Assembly: GCA_964632845.1 (NCBI GenBank)
Contig: CAZWDU010000002.1
Location: 124,001-188,000, forward strand
DNA length: 64,000 nt
Source of the DNA: JAOZHU01 sp964632845
GTDB taxonomy: Archaea > Thermoproteota > Bathyarchaeia > Bathyarchaeales > Bathycorpusculaceae
Direction: 5' to 3'
Shown here: in pieces, positions 40,745-49,679 of the stretch
How positions within the stretch are numbered: position 1 is the stretch's first letter
Layout of the letters: each line of letters opens with the position of its first letter
Notes under the pieces: generated by a model
The model's database searches: none
What the model was told of the DNA's origin: nothing
What the model saw: only the letters and a program-made list of their open reading frames with translations
Program-made: the position numbers and the translations under genes

Positions 40745-42256
40745 TCAGTCTCCTGCCATCTTCACGCCCAATACTTTCAACTCAGTATCCGTTAAGCCTA
40801 CACCGCGCAACGCCAAGCGGTTCCCACGCAAACTTTCAATAGCGTTTATGCCCATGCCGCCCATCATGTCCTTGATTTCCAAGCTCCAGCCGCGCAGCAA
40901 ATTCACCAGCCGCTCCGACGCGATGTCAGGGTTAATCCGCTTAGAAATCCACGGGTCACTTGTTGCAATGCCCCACGGACACTTACCAGTATAGCATCGT
41001 TGACACACAGTGCAGCCTATAGCCACAAGCGCAGCCGTGCCAATGTACACTGCGTCAGCACCCAACGCAATAGCCTTAACAATGTCAGCGCTGCCTCGGA
41101 TGCCGCCAGCCGCAATCACAGACGCCTTATTGCGAATGCCTTCATCACGCAACCGCTGGTCAACCTGCGCAATCGCCAACTCGATGGGTATGCCTACGTT
41201 GTCTCGGATAACCTTAGGTGCAGCGCCAGTCGCGCCCCTAACACCGTCTAACGCTATGATATCGGCTCCAGCACGCACCATGCCGCTGGCAATTGCAGGC
41301 GCGTTATGAACCGCGGCAATTTTCACCGAAACGGGCTTAGCGTAGTCCGTAGCTTCTTTTAACGCGTAAATCAGTTGCCTAAGGTCCTCTATAGAGTAGA
41401 TGTCATGTTGAGGCGCAGGTGAAAGTGCATCTGTGCCTGCGGGAATCATGCGTGTTTTGGCAACGTCTTCAGTGACTTTCTCGCCTGGAAGGTGCCCGCC
41501 AATTCCTGGTTTTGCGCCTTGACCGATTTTGATTTCCACGGCAGCGCCAGCATCCAAGTATTTCGGGTGTACGCCGAAGCGGCCTGAAGCCACTTGGACA
41601 ATTGCGTGAGCGCCATACTTGTACAGGCTCTGGTCTAAGCCGCCTTCGCCAGTGTTAAAGTAAGTTCCGCATTCGGTGGCAGCGCGTGCTAAGGCTTCAT
41701 GTACGTTCAAGCTTATGGCACCGTAAGACATGGCGGAGAACATTATTGGCGTGTCAAGGCGCAGTTGAGGCGTAAGCTCAGTCTTCAGCGCAACCTCGCC
41801 GTTTTCTATTTCAAGCTCTAACTGGTCAGGCTTAGTGCCTAAGTAGGTTCGGATCTCCATAGGCTCCCGTAGCGGGTCTATTGAGGGGTTAGTCACTTGG
41901 CTGGCGTTGAGTAGAAGTCTGTCCCAGTATGTAAAGTGCGGTTTGTCGCAGCCCATGCCTGTTAGAATCACGGTGCCTGTTTCAGCCTGCTTTTTGGCGT
42001 CGCGGAGGGCTTCCATCGTCCAGTTAGAGTTCTCTCTGGAAACGTTAGGGTTTTTGCGTATGGTTATGGCGTGAGTAGGGCAAAACGTAACGCAGCGTTG
42101 GCAGTTGACGCAGTTCTCATCCTTGCTGCAGATGACATCGTCCTCAGCGTCGTAATAGTGCGTATCATAAGTGCACTGGTTCACGCAGACTTTGCAGCGG
42201 ATGCAGCGGTTCTGGTCTCGCTCCACAAGGTACTCAGGAAGCAAATAGCTTTTCAT
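40745..42256 (-). CDS. glutamate synthase, ferredoxin-fused FMN subunit
   Basis: A 503-residue subunit with the central FMN/2-oxoglutarate domain. Residues about 15-70 are a ferredoxin-like region with CIRCKVCVNQC and CVNCQRCVTFC, so electrons may arrive through its own clusters. The barrel follows (FSAMSYGAISLNVHEAL, GEGGLDQ, GQGAKPGIGGHLPGEKV, DGVRGATGAAP). A late Cys set CTVCQRCYTGKCPWG provides the 3Fe-4S site of the enzyme family. It overlaps the amidotransferase stop (ATGA). It converts 2-oxoglutarate and ammonia to glutamate. Confidence 0.92.
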   Translation of the reverse strand: MKSYLLPEYLVERDQNRCIRCKVCVNQCTYDTHYYDAEDDVICSKDENCVNCQRCVTFCPTHAITIRKNPNVSRENSNWTMEALRDAKKQAETGTVILTGMGCDKPHFTYWDRLLLNASQVTNPSIDPLREPMEIRTYLGTKPDQLELEIENGEVALKTELTPQLRLDTPIMFSAMSYGAISLNVHEALARAATECGTYFNTGEGGLDQSLYKYGAHAIVQVASGRFGVHPKYLDAGAAVEIKIGQGAKPGIGGHLPGEKVTEDVAKTRMIPAGTDALSPAPQHDIYSIEDLRQLIYALKEATDYAKPVSVKIAAVHNAPAIASGMVRAGADIIALDGVRGATGAAPKVIRDNVGIPIELAIAQVDQRLRDEGIRNKASVIAAGGIRGSADIVKAIALGADAVYIGTAALVAIGCTVCQRCYTGKCPWGIATSDPWISKRINPDIASERLVNLLRGWSLEIKDMMGGMGINAIESLRGNRLALRGVGLTDTELKVLGVKMAGD

Positions 42257-43389
42257 TTGCCAGCCTCCACTGCACTTACGACTTCACCTTTTTGCTGGTT
42301 GCGGAGTTTGCCAACTACTGGTTCGCCTCCCCGCGGATACCAGAACCTGTCCAGCGTCGGGGCGACAAGCCGTATTGCTGCTTCCTCAGAGGACAAATAT
42401 ACAAAGTCTCCTCGGGTGCCCGCCACGAGCGGTCGAAGCTTGATTCTGTCCGTTAACCCTATCATTTCACCGTGGTGTGCCACGATGATGCTGAAGGGCC
42501 CGTTCATCAGCAAGCTCCCGTAAGTCTGCCGCAGCGCCCTGAACACTTGTTGCTGCTTCGGCGGCATAGCGTCTATTTCGCTCCACAGAGGCGCAGCTAA
42601 GATTTTCGCAACCATATCAATCGGCAGGTGCTGCTTTCGCATTAGGAGGTCTACAGCGTACGCTAGCACTTCCGTGTCTGTCTGCATGGTGCATTTGTAA
42701 CCGTACATTTCCAGGTAGCGGCGGTTTATGCCGTACGAAGAGAGTTCGCCGTTGTGCACTACGGTCCAGTCTAGGATGTTGAACGGGTGCGCGCCGCCCC
42801 ACCAGCCTTGGCTGTTGGTTGGGAACCTGCCGTGAGACGTCCAGATGTACGCTTCGTACTCTTCTAAGCGGAAGAAGTCTGCTATGTCTTCGGGGAAGCC
42901 GACGCCTTTGAATACGCCCATGTTTTTGCCGCTTGAGAAAACGAACGCGTTGCCTGTTTCCGAGTTTACCCGCATAACCTGCTCTGTCACGTAGTCATCT
43001 GCTGTCTGAGACTCAGGTTTCTGCTTGTTGGGTTGAACGAAGTACCGCCACACCAACGGCGGGTTACGAACGTTAGCTTCTCTCGTAGGTATCTCCTCAC
43101 TGGCTATCACTTCGAAGTTTTCCTTCAGCACCGTTTCTGTTTTCGCCTTCGCGTCGCTGCGCAAGTACATCACGTGGAACGCGTAGTCGTCCGCGTGTTC
43201 AGGGTAAATGCCGTATGCTGCCCAGCCGCCGCCTAAGCCGTTGCCGCGTTCATGCATGTTCGCTATGGCTCGGACTGCGTCACGCGACGAGAACCGGTTG
43301 CCCTCAACGTTCATCACGCCGAATATGGAGCAGCCTGAGAAGTCCTTATCGTCGCCGTATGGATTGTTTATTTTGGTTAGGTTTTTCAT
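42253..43389 (-). CDS. glutamate synthase, glutamine amidotransferase subunit
   Basis: A 378-residue class II glutamine amidotransferase, the ammonia-releasing part of glutamate synthase. The nucleophile should be Cys20 in SGCSIFGVMN. ARG/glutamine-binding SHGRFPTNSQGWWGGAHPF and VVHNGELSSYG are present. The Cys is not at position 2, so N-terminal processing or an internal mechanism is needed, as for other archaeal stand-alone forms. I start at ATG 43389, overlapping the upstream stop. A longer frame to 43548 runs inside the previous gene. Confidence 0.9.
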   Translation of the reverse strand: MKNLTKINNPYGDDKDFSGCSIFGVMNVEGNRFSSRDAVRAIANMHERGNGLGGGWAAYGIYPEHADDYAFHVMYLRSDAKAKTETVLKENFEVIASEEIPTREANVRNPPLVWRYFVQPNKQKPESQTADDYVTEQVMRVNSETGNAFVFSSGKNMGVFKGVGFPEDIADFFRLEEYEAYIWTSHGRFPTNSQGWWGGAHPFNILDWTVVHNGELSSYGINRRYLEMYGYKCTMQTDTEVLAYAVDLLMRKQHLPIDMVAKILAAPLWSEIDAMPPKQQQVFRALRQTYGSLLMNGPFSIIVAHHGEMIGLTDRIKLRPLVAGTRGDFVYLSSEEAAIRLVAPTLDRFWYPRGGEPVVGKLRNQQKGEVVSAVEAGK

Positions 43390-44666
43390 TTTGTTTCCCC
43401 TGGGTAAACTTTTTTTCTCACAGGCAACGGCAACGTGGCAAGGCTGAAGTCGTCTGCCAACAGCAGCTGCTTGAACCGTTTCACGTTGACGCTGTTCTTC
43501 ATCAGGTGGAACAGGATGCCTGTTCTTTCGATGTCGTTTACGAAGCACATGCCGACGATTACGTTGTCTTTGAGCACGATTTTCTTGTACACGTTCTTTG
43601 CTGGGTCATGCTTGACTAGGATTTCGTAGGCGTTGTCCTCTTTCGGGTTAGCTATCCCGATGGAGGTGATTGGTACGCCGAAATACTTCAGGGAGCTCAT
43701 TGAGGTGCCGCCTTCGTAGTCGGTTTTTTTCCCCGCCATGTTGTAGCCTGCGACTTTTCCCTCTAACTGTGCAAGCGGCCAGAGCGGCAAGGAGCGGTTT
43801 TCGTTTAAGATGAAGTCGTATGCTTCGGCAACGTCTCCGCTGGCGTAAACATCAGGAACGCTTGTGCGCATGAACCTGTCCACGATTATGCCGCGGTTTG
43901 TTTTCACGTCGGTGCCCGCGGCGAGTTCCATGCGTGGGATAACGCCGATTGCGACTATTACCACGTCGCATTGCAGTTGGCTGCCGTTGGTTAGGACTGC
44001 GCCGTCGACCATGCTGTCGTTTTCTGCTTTGCCGAGTATCCGCTGCACTGATTGGCCTGTTATTATTGTGACGCCTGCTTTTTTGATGGCGTTTTCAACG
44101 ATGTCTGCGGCTGTCGCGTCCAGTAGGAGGCTGAGGATTTTGTCTTTAAGCTCCACCATTGTGACTTGTAAGCCGCGTTTTGTTAACGCTTCAGTCACGC
44201 TGACGCCGATTAAGCCAGCGCCGATGACTACGACTTTTTTGGCGCTTTCAAGTTTTGCTGCTAAGCGTTCTGCGTCGGCGAGCGTGGTGAATGTGAATAC
44301 GCCTTCTTTGTCTGAGCCTTCTATTTTTGGGACGAAGGGTTTGCCGCCTGTGGCAAGCAAGAGTTTTTCGAAGTGGATTTTGTCGCCGCCGTCGAGCTCC
44401 ACGTACTTGTCCGTTAGGTTGAGCCGCACTGCGGTTCTGCCCGTTAACGCTTGGACTGCGTTGTTTTCCCAGAAGTGGTCGTCGCGGCACTTCATTTTCT
44501 CGAACGTAGCTTTTCCACTGACGAAATCGGAAATCATTGGGCGTGAGTATTGTGGGCAGTATTCTTCGGAGATTATGGCTATTGTTCCTGTGGGGTCTAT
44601 GTCTCGGATGGCTTCAACTGCGCCTATTCCTGCGGCTGAAGCGCCTACTATGACGTATTTGGGCAT
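43386..44666 (-). CDS. FAD/NAD(P) oxidoreductase of the glutamate synthase operon
   Basis: A 426-residue pyridine nucleotide-disulfide-type flavoprotein resembling NADH oxidases and rubredoxin/ferredoxin reductases. The FAD site is VIVGASAAGIGAVEAIRDID at the N-terminus, and the NAD(P) site is KVVVIGAGLIGVSVTEAL near residue 148. VYASGDVAEAYD follows. It has no redox disulfide of the GR type. It may replace the GltD small subunit, passing electrons from NAD(P)H to the ferredoxin next door. The start is ATG 44666, sharing one base with the ferredoxin stop. The longer frame to 45062 is antisense-like and rejected. Confidence 0.87.
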   Translation of the reverse strand: MPKYVIVGASAAGIGAVEAIRDIDPTGTIAIISEEYCPQYSRPMISDFVSGKATFEKMKCRDDHFWENNAVQALTGRTAVRLNLTDKYVELDGGDKIHFEKLLLATGGKPFVPKIEGSDKEGVFTFTTLADAERLAAKLESAKKVVVIGAGLIGVSVTEALTKRGLQVTMVELKDKILSLLLDATAADIVENAIKKAGVTIITGQSVQRILGKAENDSMVDGAVLTNGSQLQCDVVIVAIGVIPRMELAAGTDVKTNRGIIVDRFMRTSVPDVYASGDVAEAYDFILNENRSLPLWPLAQLEGKVAGYNMAGKKTDYEGGTSMSSLKYFGVPITSIGIANPKEDNAYEILVKHDPAKNVYKKIVLKDNVIVGMCFVNDIERTGILFHLMKNSVNVKRFKQLLLADDFSLATLPLPVRKKVYPGETK

Positions 44667-45109
44667 TAGGGTTTCACCTCTTTGTAGACTAGCGCGCCGT
44701 TGGGGCAGTTGGCTACGCATGCGGGAACCTCCAGCTCTGCGCAGAGGTCGCATTTTGCGATTACTTTGCCTGCCACATCCATTTTGATGGCGCCGTAGGG
44801 GCAGACCATTATGCAGGTCCAGCAGCCCATGCATTTTTCGGGGTCGTGGGTTACTGCGCCTGTTTCTGGGTCTTTGTGCATGGCGCCTGAGAGGCATGCG
44901 GTTACGCATGGGGCGTCTTCGCAGTGGCGGCATTGGATGGCGAAGGAGACTGGCTTGTTTGTTTCCAGTCGTACTCGGCTGATTGGTTTGGGGAGTTCTC
45001 TGTTGTAGGCTTTGAGGATGTCTTTTGATTTGGAGTGCTGTACTGTGCAGTAGACTTCGCATAGTCCGCAGCCCATGCAGTTTTCTTCTTTTGCGATTAT
45101 TCTTTTCAT
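44666..45109 (-). CDS. multi-cluster ferredoxin of the glutamate synthase operon
   Basis: A 147-residue polyferredoxin of the HycB/CooF type with four cysteine sets for 4Fe-4S clusters: CMGCGLCEVYC, CRHCEDAPCVTAC, CMGCWTCIMVC and CDLCAELEVPACVANC. It is the first gene of the operon. It likely links the flavoprotein to the FMN subunit. An ATG start at 45109 follows a GAGGCATC leader. The dyad over its promoter is at 45156-45179. Confidence 0.87.
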   Translation of the reverse strand: MKRIIAKEENCMGCGLCEVYCTVQHSKSKDILKAYNRELPKPISRVRLETNKPVSFAIQCRHCEDAPCVTACLSGAMHKDPETGAVTHDPEKCMGCWTCIMVCPYGAIKMDVAGKVIAKCDLCAELEVPACVANCPNGALVYKEVKP

Positions 45110-45155
45110 GTTTGTTGATGCCTCATTTTCTTTTTAGCGTGAGCAGATGGTGACG

Positions 45156-45184
45156 AAAGACGTGAAATTCTACGTCTTTTATGC
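45156..45184 (-). promoter_or_regulatory. glutamate synthase promoter with 8-8-8 dyad operator
   Basis: AAAGACGT (45156-45163), GAAATTCT (45164-45171), then ACGTCTTT (45172-45179): a perfect inverted repeat with an eight-base centre. The minus-strand TATA box GCATAAAAG (45184-45176) overlaps one arm, and the predicted start near 45155 lies at the other edge. A bound regulator would block the polymerase. Nitrogen control is a reasonable guess. Confidence 0.65.
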
Positions 45185-45320
45185 ATTCGCCAATGCCATC
45201 TGTGAATATTTGTCCAATGAAATTCGCGTAATAGTTACATGTGTTTGTTGTCATTGAACTCACTCTCTCACGGATTTCGGCAGTTAGGTGGCACATATTC
45301 TATATAACTTTGTTGAAAAT

Positions 45321-45330
45321 CATTTATATG
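45321..45330 (+). promoter_or_regulatory. TATA box of the AbrB-PhoU gene
   Basis: CATTTATATG gives a start near 45352. The GGTGAA ribosome site is 7 nt before ATG 45382. Confidence 0.5.
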
Positions 45331-45381
45331 TAAGATAATGCACATAATAATCTAAATGAATCATATACACGGTGAACGTAC

Positions 45382-46485
45382 ATGGCAGAAAAAGACTTAG
45401 GGTATAGAAGAGTCCAATGCACAGGAAGAGGCTCCTACATCATATCCCTGCCAAAAGAGTGGGTACAAGACATTGGACTGAAAAGAGGAAGCGAAATCGC
45501 CTTCAACGTCCAAAGCGATTCGACTTTAACATTGGTTCCGAGAAAAATAAAAGAAAAAAGCGGCAAAACAGAAGGAAGCAAACTGAGAGAGTATTACGTG
45601 GTCGCTGACCCGAAACGTAATGCTGAATCCACATACCGCATGACGAAAGCGCTGTACGCTATAGGCGCAGACATAATCCGCATACACTTCAAAAACAGTG
45701 AAGACGTAGAAAAACAAAAGGCAGAACTGAAAAACCTTGCCAGAGACACTTTCTTAGGCTCAGAGATAATCGAGGAAACACCTGACGAAATCACTTTCCA
45801 AATTCTGATCAGGCACTCGGAGTTCCCAATTGAAAAAGCCGTCAGAAGAATGGCTATAGTTGCCCTCTCAGCGAACAGAGACGCCATTTCAATGCTAAAA
45901 AACAGAAACCCAACGACGTATCAAAGCGTAGTTAACGCACGCAACGATGTTGACCGCTTAGCACTTTACGTTGTACGCCAATTGAAGTGGGGCATCGAGC
46001 GAAATTTGTTCAAAGAACTTGGGTTCAAAACCGCTAAAGAATTTCTATTGTACAGAATAGCTGTGAACGAGATAAAAAACATCGGCGAAAACGCATTTAA
46101 CATCGTGAACAGCCTAGAAACAGTCCAAAAACTGGTTGAAGACCAGACACTGTTCATAAAAGAGCCTATCGACGAGGAAATTTACGCGCAACTTCTCAAA
46201 TTCAACAACATAGCACACCAACTATTCGACGAAGCCACCAGAGCAATGTTCAAAAGAGAATATGAAGACGCTGAGAAAATACTCTCAAAACGCAAATCAC
46301 TGGTCACGCTGGAAAACGAACTAATCACATTGATGACCAGCAAGAAACTTGACCCCAACATCGCAGCAATATTAAGGCTGGTTCTTGACAGCTCAAGACG
46401 AATCATGGACTACAGCGAGAACATGGCAGAACTGACACTGAACCGAACAGTCGAAGACCTATGCGCCGACTACGCAGTCAAATAA
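45382..46485 (+). CDS. AbrB-PhoU phosphate-type regulator
   Basis: A 367-residue protein with an N-terminal SpoVT/AbrB-like swapped-hairpin DNA-binding domain (YRRVQCTGRGSYIISLPKEWVQDIGLKRGSEIAFNV, about 7-50). Two PhoU-like helical repeats follow (around 110-230 and 250-360; IGENAFNIVNSLE, ILRLVLDSSRRIMDYSENMAELTL). Archaeal proteins of this layout are thought to control phosphate uptake or signalling. No phosphate transporter is adjacent here, so its targets may lie elsewhere. Its own promoter is at 45321. Confidence 0.82.
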   Translation: MAEKDLGYRRVQCTGRGSYIISLPKEWVQDIGLKRGSEIAFNVQSDSTLTLVPRKIKEKSGKTEGSKLREYYVVADPKRNAESTYRMTKALYAIGADIIRIHFKNSEDVEKQKAELKNLARDTFLGSEIIEETPDEITFQILIRHSEFPIEKAVRRMAIVALSANRDAISMLKNRNPTTYQSVVNARNDVDRLALYVVRQLKWGIERNLFKELGFKTAKEFLLYRIAVNEIKNIGENAFNIVNSLETVQKLVEDQTLFIKEPIDEEIYAQLLKFNNIAHQLFDEATRAMFKREYEDAEKILSKRKSLVTLENELITLMTSKKLDPNIAAILRLVLDSSRRIMDYSENMAELTLNRTVEDLCADYAVK

Positions 46486-46565
46486 CCTGCTCACCAACAA
46501 CACAATTCCAGCCTATATACAGAAGGGTATAACACCCGCAAACGCATTAGAACACAACGGCATAG

Positions 46566-47417
46566 CTACTTTTTGAAGCACACAGCAGCATATCCGACAA
46601 CGCGAGAATAGTCACCACTCACATCTCCACTAGTCTTATAGCAAAGCAAATTTGCCTCTTTGACACCTGTCGCCTTTGCTGCCACAACCAAAGCTGCTAT
46701 CGGTCCATAGCCGCACGCAGTTACATTTTGCTTCTCGATAACCGAGTAAAACCGTTTTTCATCCATAGTCTCCACTGCCTTGAGCACCGCCATGTCTTTG
46801 GCTACTGCGTTTCTTTGCGGTTCATAATGCGTCATATCTGAAGAAGCGATAATCGCTGCGTTCTTGCCAGCTAAAACCTTGGCCAGTGCTTTTCCAACTT
46901 CCACAGCAGAAGCCAAATCCTGCATCTGAAAGCAAATGGGCACGAACTTGAACGCAGAACCGTAAAGATACTGCAAAAAAGGCAGCTGAACTTCAACTGA
47001 ATGCTCAAACTGATGCGCAACTTCATCCACATCAACGATACGCGCTTCCCGCGCTATCTCGCTGGCTGTTTCCCCATCAACTTCTGCGTCGCCCAAGGGT
47101 GTACGCCAAAGCCCCTCAGCCGCTACCGCTAACCCGCTGCCGTAACCCGTGTGATTTGGTCCCAAAATCACTACCGTGTCAGGCTTGCCATCCGAAGCCA
47201 ACGCGTAATAAGCGTTAGCCGCAACAGCGCCAGAAAACATGTAGCCTGCATGCGGACAAACTACCCCAACTATCCGCCGCGAACCATCCATGTTAACCTT
47301 AGGAAGCTGTTTTGGACCAAACTCGTGAAGAAAACAATTTTCAATTTGAAATTTCAGTGCTTCGGCGTTTCCCTCGTAAAAAGCTCCAGCTTGAGTTGGA
47401 CGCCGAATCTTCGCCAT
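46566..47417 (-). CDS. MEMO-family protein
   Basis: A 283-residue MEMO1/AMMECR1-partner type protein, structurally related to non-haem iron dioxygenases. It has VCPHAGYMFSGAVAANAYYAL, ILGPNHTGYG, FEHSVEVQLPFLQYL and IIASSDMTHY, all with the conserved histidines and Asp. Its true reaction is uncertain. In archaea it is a standing neighbour of S2 and enolase, as here, where it lies 6 nt after the S2 gene. The start is ATG 47417. Confidence 0.9.
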   Translation of the reverse strand: MAKIRRPTQAGAFYEGNAEALKFQIENCFLHEFGPKQLPKVNMDGSRRIVGVVCPHAGYMFSGAVAANAYYALASDGKPDTVVILGPNHTGYGSGLAVAAEGLWRTPLGDAEVDGETASEIAREARIVDVDEVAHQFEHSVEVQLPFLQYLYGSAFKFVPICFQMQDLASAVEVGKALAKVLAGKNAAIIASSDMTHYEPQRNAVAKDMAVLKAVETMDEKRFYSVIEKQNVTACGYGPIAALVVAAKATGVKEANLLCYKTSGDVSGDYSRVVGYAAVCFKK

Positions 47418-47423
47418 CGGGTT

Positions 47424-48107
47424 TTAAGTTTCCTCCTCGTCGTCCCTTGAAATCTTCGCTTCAAAATCCTCGATTGTTACACTTGGATCCTTGTCAGCCG
47501 CTAACTCGCCTCTTTCACGCAAAACTTGCCTTGCAAGAAGCCAGAAAATAACCGCCAAAGCTCTTCTACCCTTATTATTCGTTGGAATAACCAAATCAAC
47601 GCCAGCAAACTCGTTATCCGTGCTGCACAACGCCACTATCGGAATCCCCACGTTAGACGCTTCTTTCACAGCCTGTGCATCTGCCCTTGGATCAGAAACC
47701 ACTATCACTTCCGGATCAACACGATGAGGATACAATGGATTCGACAAAAGCCCTGGAATAAAACGACCAATTAAAGGCGTAGCACCTGTTACCTCGCAGA
47801 ACTTCTTTATCGGCTCCTGTGCGTAAAGTCTAGCTGCCGCAACTGCCACCTTTGACGGCTCAAACCGCGCCAAAAACTTAGCAGCCACTCGTATGCGGTC
47901 ATCTGTTTTTTTAACGTCTAAGACAAATAAGCCGTCTGACCTGACACGGTATATGAAGGGTTCCATGTCTCGGGTTTTCATTCTTGTTCCAATGTGTATC
48001 CCAGCTGACAGTATAGTGTCTCGCGGTAGCAGGAGTTCCTCTGCAACTGGTGTTTCTTGACTTTTTTCAACTTCAGGTAAATTCTCTTTCACTTCATCTT
48101 CCGCCAT
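47424..48107 (-). CDS. rps2: small subunit ribosomal protein S2
   Basis: A 227-residue archaeal S2 (Sa-type). After an acidic N-terminal extension of about 25 residues come LSAGIHIGTRMKTRDMEPFIYRVRSDGLFVLDVKKTDDRI and FIPGLLSNPLYPHRVDPEVIVVSDPRADAQAVKEASNVGIPIVALC. The tail is acidic (DDEEET). It lies between enolase (15 nt upstream) and MEMO, the normal archaeal order, on the minus strand. Confidence 0.95.
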   Translation of the reverse strand: MAEDEVKENLPEVEKSQETPVAEELLLPRDTILSAGIHIGTRMKTRDMEPFIYRVRSDGLFVLDVKKTDDRIRVAAKFLARFEPSKVAVAAARLYAQEPIKKFCEVTGATPLIGRFIPGLLSNPLYPHRVDPEVIVVSDPRADAQAVKEASNVGIPIVALCSTDNEFAGVDLVIPTNNKGRRALAVIFWLLARQVLRERGELAADKDPSVTIEDFEAKISRDDEEET

Positions 48108-48122
48108 TTTCCATTTTCCTCC

Positions 48123-49376
48123 TTAAAACATTTTTAAATCTGCCATTTCGGCTCTATTCCCTAAGAAATGCTCAATCCTTATTAACTCGTTTAATTTTGC
48201 GACGCGTGCACCTTCAACGACACCAGTTTTTATCATTGGACACTTGAAGGCTACAGCCAAATGAGCTATGTGCCAATCGCAAGTGTCGCCAGAACGGTGC
48301 GACATAACCGTGGTGTAACCGTACCTTTGCGCATTTTCAATCGTTTCCTCAGCGTCACTAAGCGTGCCTATCTGGTTGACTTTGATTATGATTGCGTTTG
48401 CCGCATTCTGCTTTATGCCCTGAGTTAACCGCTCATTGTTGGTTGTGAACAAGTCGTCGCCGCAGATTAAGCAGTTTTTGCTTTTCTTGGTGAGCGTTGC
48501 GAAGCTTTCGTAGTCTTCCTCATGGAACGCGTCTTCAACATACGCAAGATGATACTTCTCAATTAAGTCTAAAAGGTACTCCAGTTGTTCTGCGGTGTCG
48601 CGTTTTTTTCCCTCTCTTCCGTAGACGTATTTTTCTTCTTTTGGTTTCCACAGTGATGAGGCTGCTGCGTCGATGCCGAAGCCGCATTCGAAGTCCATTT
48701 CGTTGCCTACTTCTTCGCAGGCTTTGGCTATGGTTTCGAAGGCGTCTGCGTCGTTTATGTTGGCGATCCATGCGCCTTCGTCGCTTTTTCCGCCTGTGAA
48801 GAGTGTGCTTTTCTTTTTGAGGGTGTCTCCGATTTTTTTGTGTATTAGGGTGTTTGCGGTTGCGGCTTCTAGGAATGTTTCGGCTCCGTATGGAAGTGCT
48901 AGGAATTCTTGGATGTCGGGTGTTTTGCCGTTGCTGTGTTGTCCTCCGCTTATGCAGTTGCCAAGCGGGTAGGGCAAGGTTGTGGCGGTGTTTCCGCCTA
49001 GAAATTGGAATAGGAGTAGTCCATGTGAGTTTGCGGCTGCTTCGGCGTTTGCTAGTGAGATTGCGAATGCGGTGTTTCCGCCTATGGCTTTGAAGTTTGT
49101 TGTGCCGTCGATTTCGTGGAGTGTGCTGTCGATTTCTTCTTGGAAGTCGGCGTTTAATCCTGCAAGTTCAGGTGCTATGAGGTCGTCGATTTTTTTGATT
49201 GCTGAGTCAACGCCGCCTTGCGGGTAGTAGACGACTTCGGCTTTTCCGCGGCTTTTGCCTGCTGGGGCGCTTGCGCGTCCGAAGCCGGTTGTGGTTATGA
49301 TGTCTACTTCGATGGTTTCTTCTCCGCGGTTGTTGAAGATTTTCCTAGCGATTAAGTCTTCGATGATTGATGACAC
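48123..49376 (-). CDS. eno: enolase
   Basis: A 417-residue enolase (2-phosphoglycerate to phosphoenolpyruvate). It has the N-terminal IARKIFNNRGEETIEVDI, the metal Asp/Glu sites in ECGFGIDAAAS and YVEDAFHEED, ICGDDLFTTN, KVNQIGTLSDAEETI with the catalytic Lys, and MSHRSGDTCDWHIAHLAV. The N-terminal SRGNPT motif is replaced by NRGEET, as in some archaea. The start is GTG 49376, with a short leader from the TATA box at 49403. It heads the enolase-S2-MEMO operon. Confidence 0.95.
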   Translation of the reverse strand: MSSIIEDLIARKIFNNRGEETIEVDIITTTGFGRASAPAGKSRGKAEVVYYPQGGVDSAIKKIDDLIAPELAGLNADFQEEIDSTLHEIDGTTNFKAIGGNTAFAISLANAEAAANSHGLLLFQFLGGNTATTLPYPLGNCISGGQHSNGKTPDIQEFLALPYGAETFLEAATANTLIHKKIGDTLKKKSTLFTGGKSDEGAWIANINDADAFETIAKACEEVGNEMDFECGFGIDAAASSLWKPKEEKYVYGREGKKRDTAEQLEYLLDLIEKYHLAYVEDAFHEEDYESFATLTKKSKNCLICGDDLFTTNNERLTQGIKQNAANAIIIKVNQIGTLSDAEETIENAQRYGYTTVMSHRSGDTCDWHIAHLAVAFKCPMIKTGVVEGARVAKLNELIRIEHFLGNRAEMADLKMF

Positions 49377-49402
49377 GGTTAAGTATCCTCGAGTGCGCTA
49401 TA

Positions 49403-49415
49403 CTCTTTATATGGG
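49403..49415 (-). promoter_or_regulatory. TATA box of enolase operon
   Basis: Minus strand CCCATATAAAGAG, predicted start near 49383, only about 7 nt before the GTG start. Confidence 0.55.
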
Positions 49416-49639
49416 TATTATTTTAGCTTTCGGAAAATAATGGCGCTTTATTCGTGTGTTCTATTGTTTGGTGCAGTTTATAGTCTCTCTATTTGTAGGC
49501 CAAGTTTTCGCTTTGGGTGGGTTTCCGCGGTTTTTCTAGGCTCTTTATTACTTTATTTTTTCCGTTCAAGAACATGCTGGTGGTTTTTGTGTTCTGCTTG
49601 GTTTAATGTTGGTCGATGAGGCTCAATGACTTACGATAA

Positions 49640-49650
49640 CCTTATATGTT
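49640..49650 (+). promoter_or_regulatory. TATA box of the NfeD-like operon
   Basis: CCTTATATGTT predicts a start near 49671, about 9 nt before ATG 49680. This rules against the GTG at 49653 as the start. Confidence 0.5.
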
Positions 49651-49679
49651 AAGTGATACATATCGTTGTTGGGCGACAG

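Larger units (their letters stand above)
49377..49679. other. spacer between enolase and NfeD-like genes
   Basis: 303 bp, divergent. The enolase TATA box is at 49403-49415 (minus) and the NfeD-like gene's box at 49640-49650 (plus). The middle part is T-rich with no supported gene. Confidence 0.4.

Noticed and set aside
42253..45062. Long N-terminal extensions of the amidotransferase and flavoprotein frames
   Set aside because: The added parts are Arg/Pro/Gln-rich and lie over the end of the preceding gene in another frame. The family N-termini begin at 43389 and 44666.
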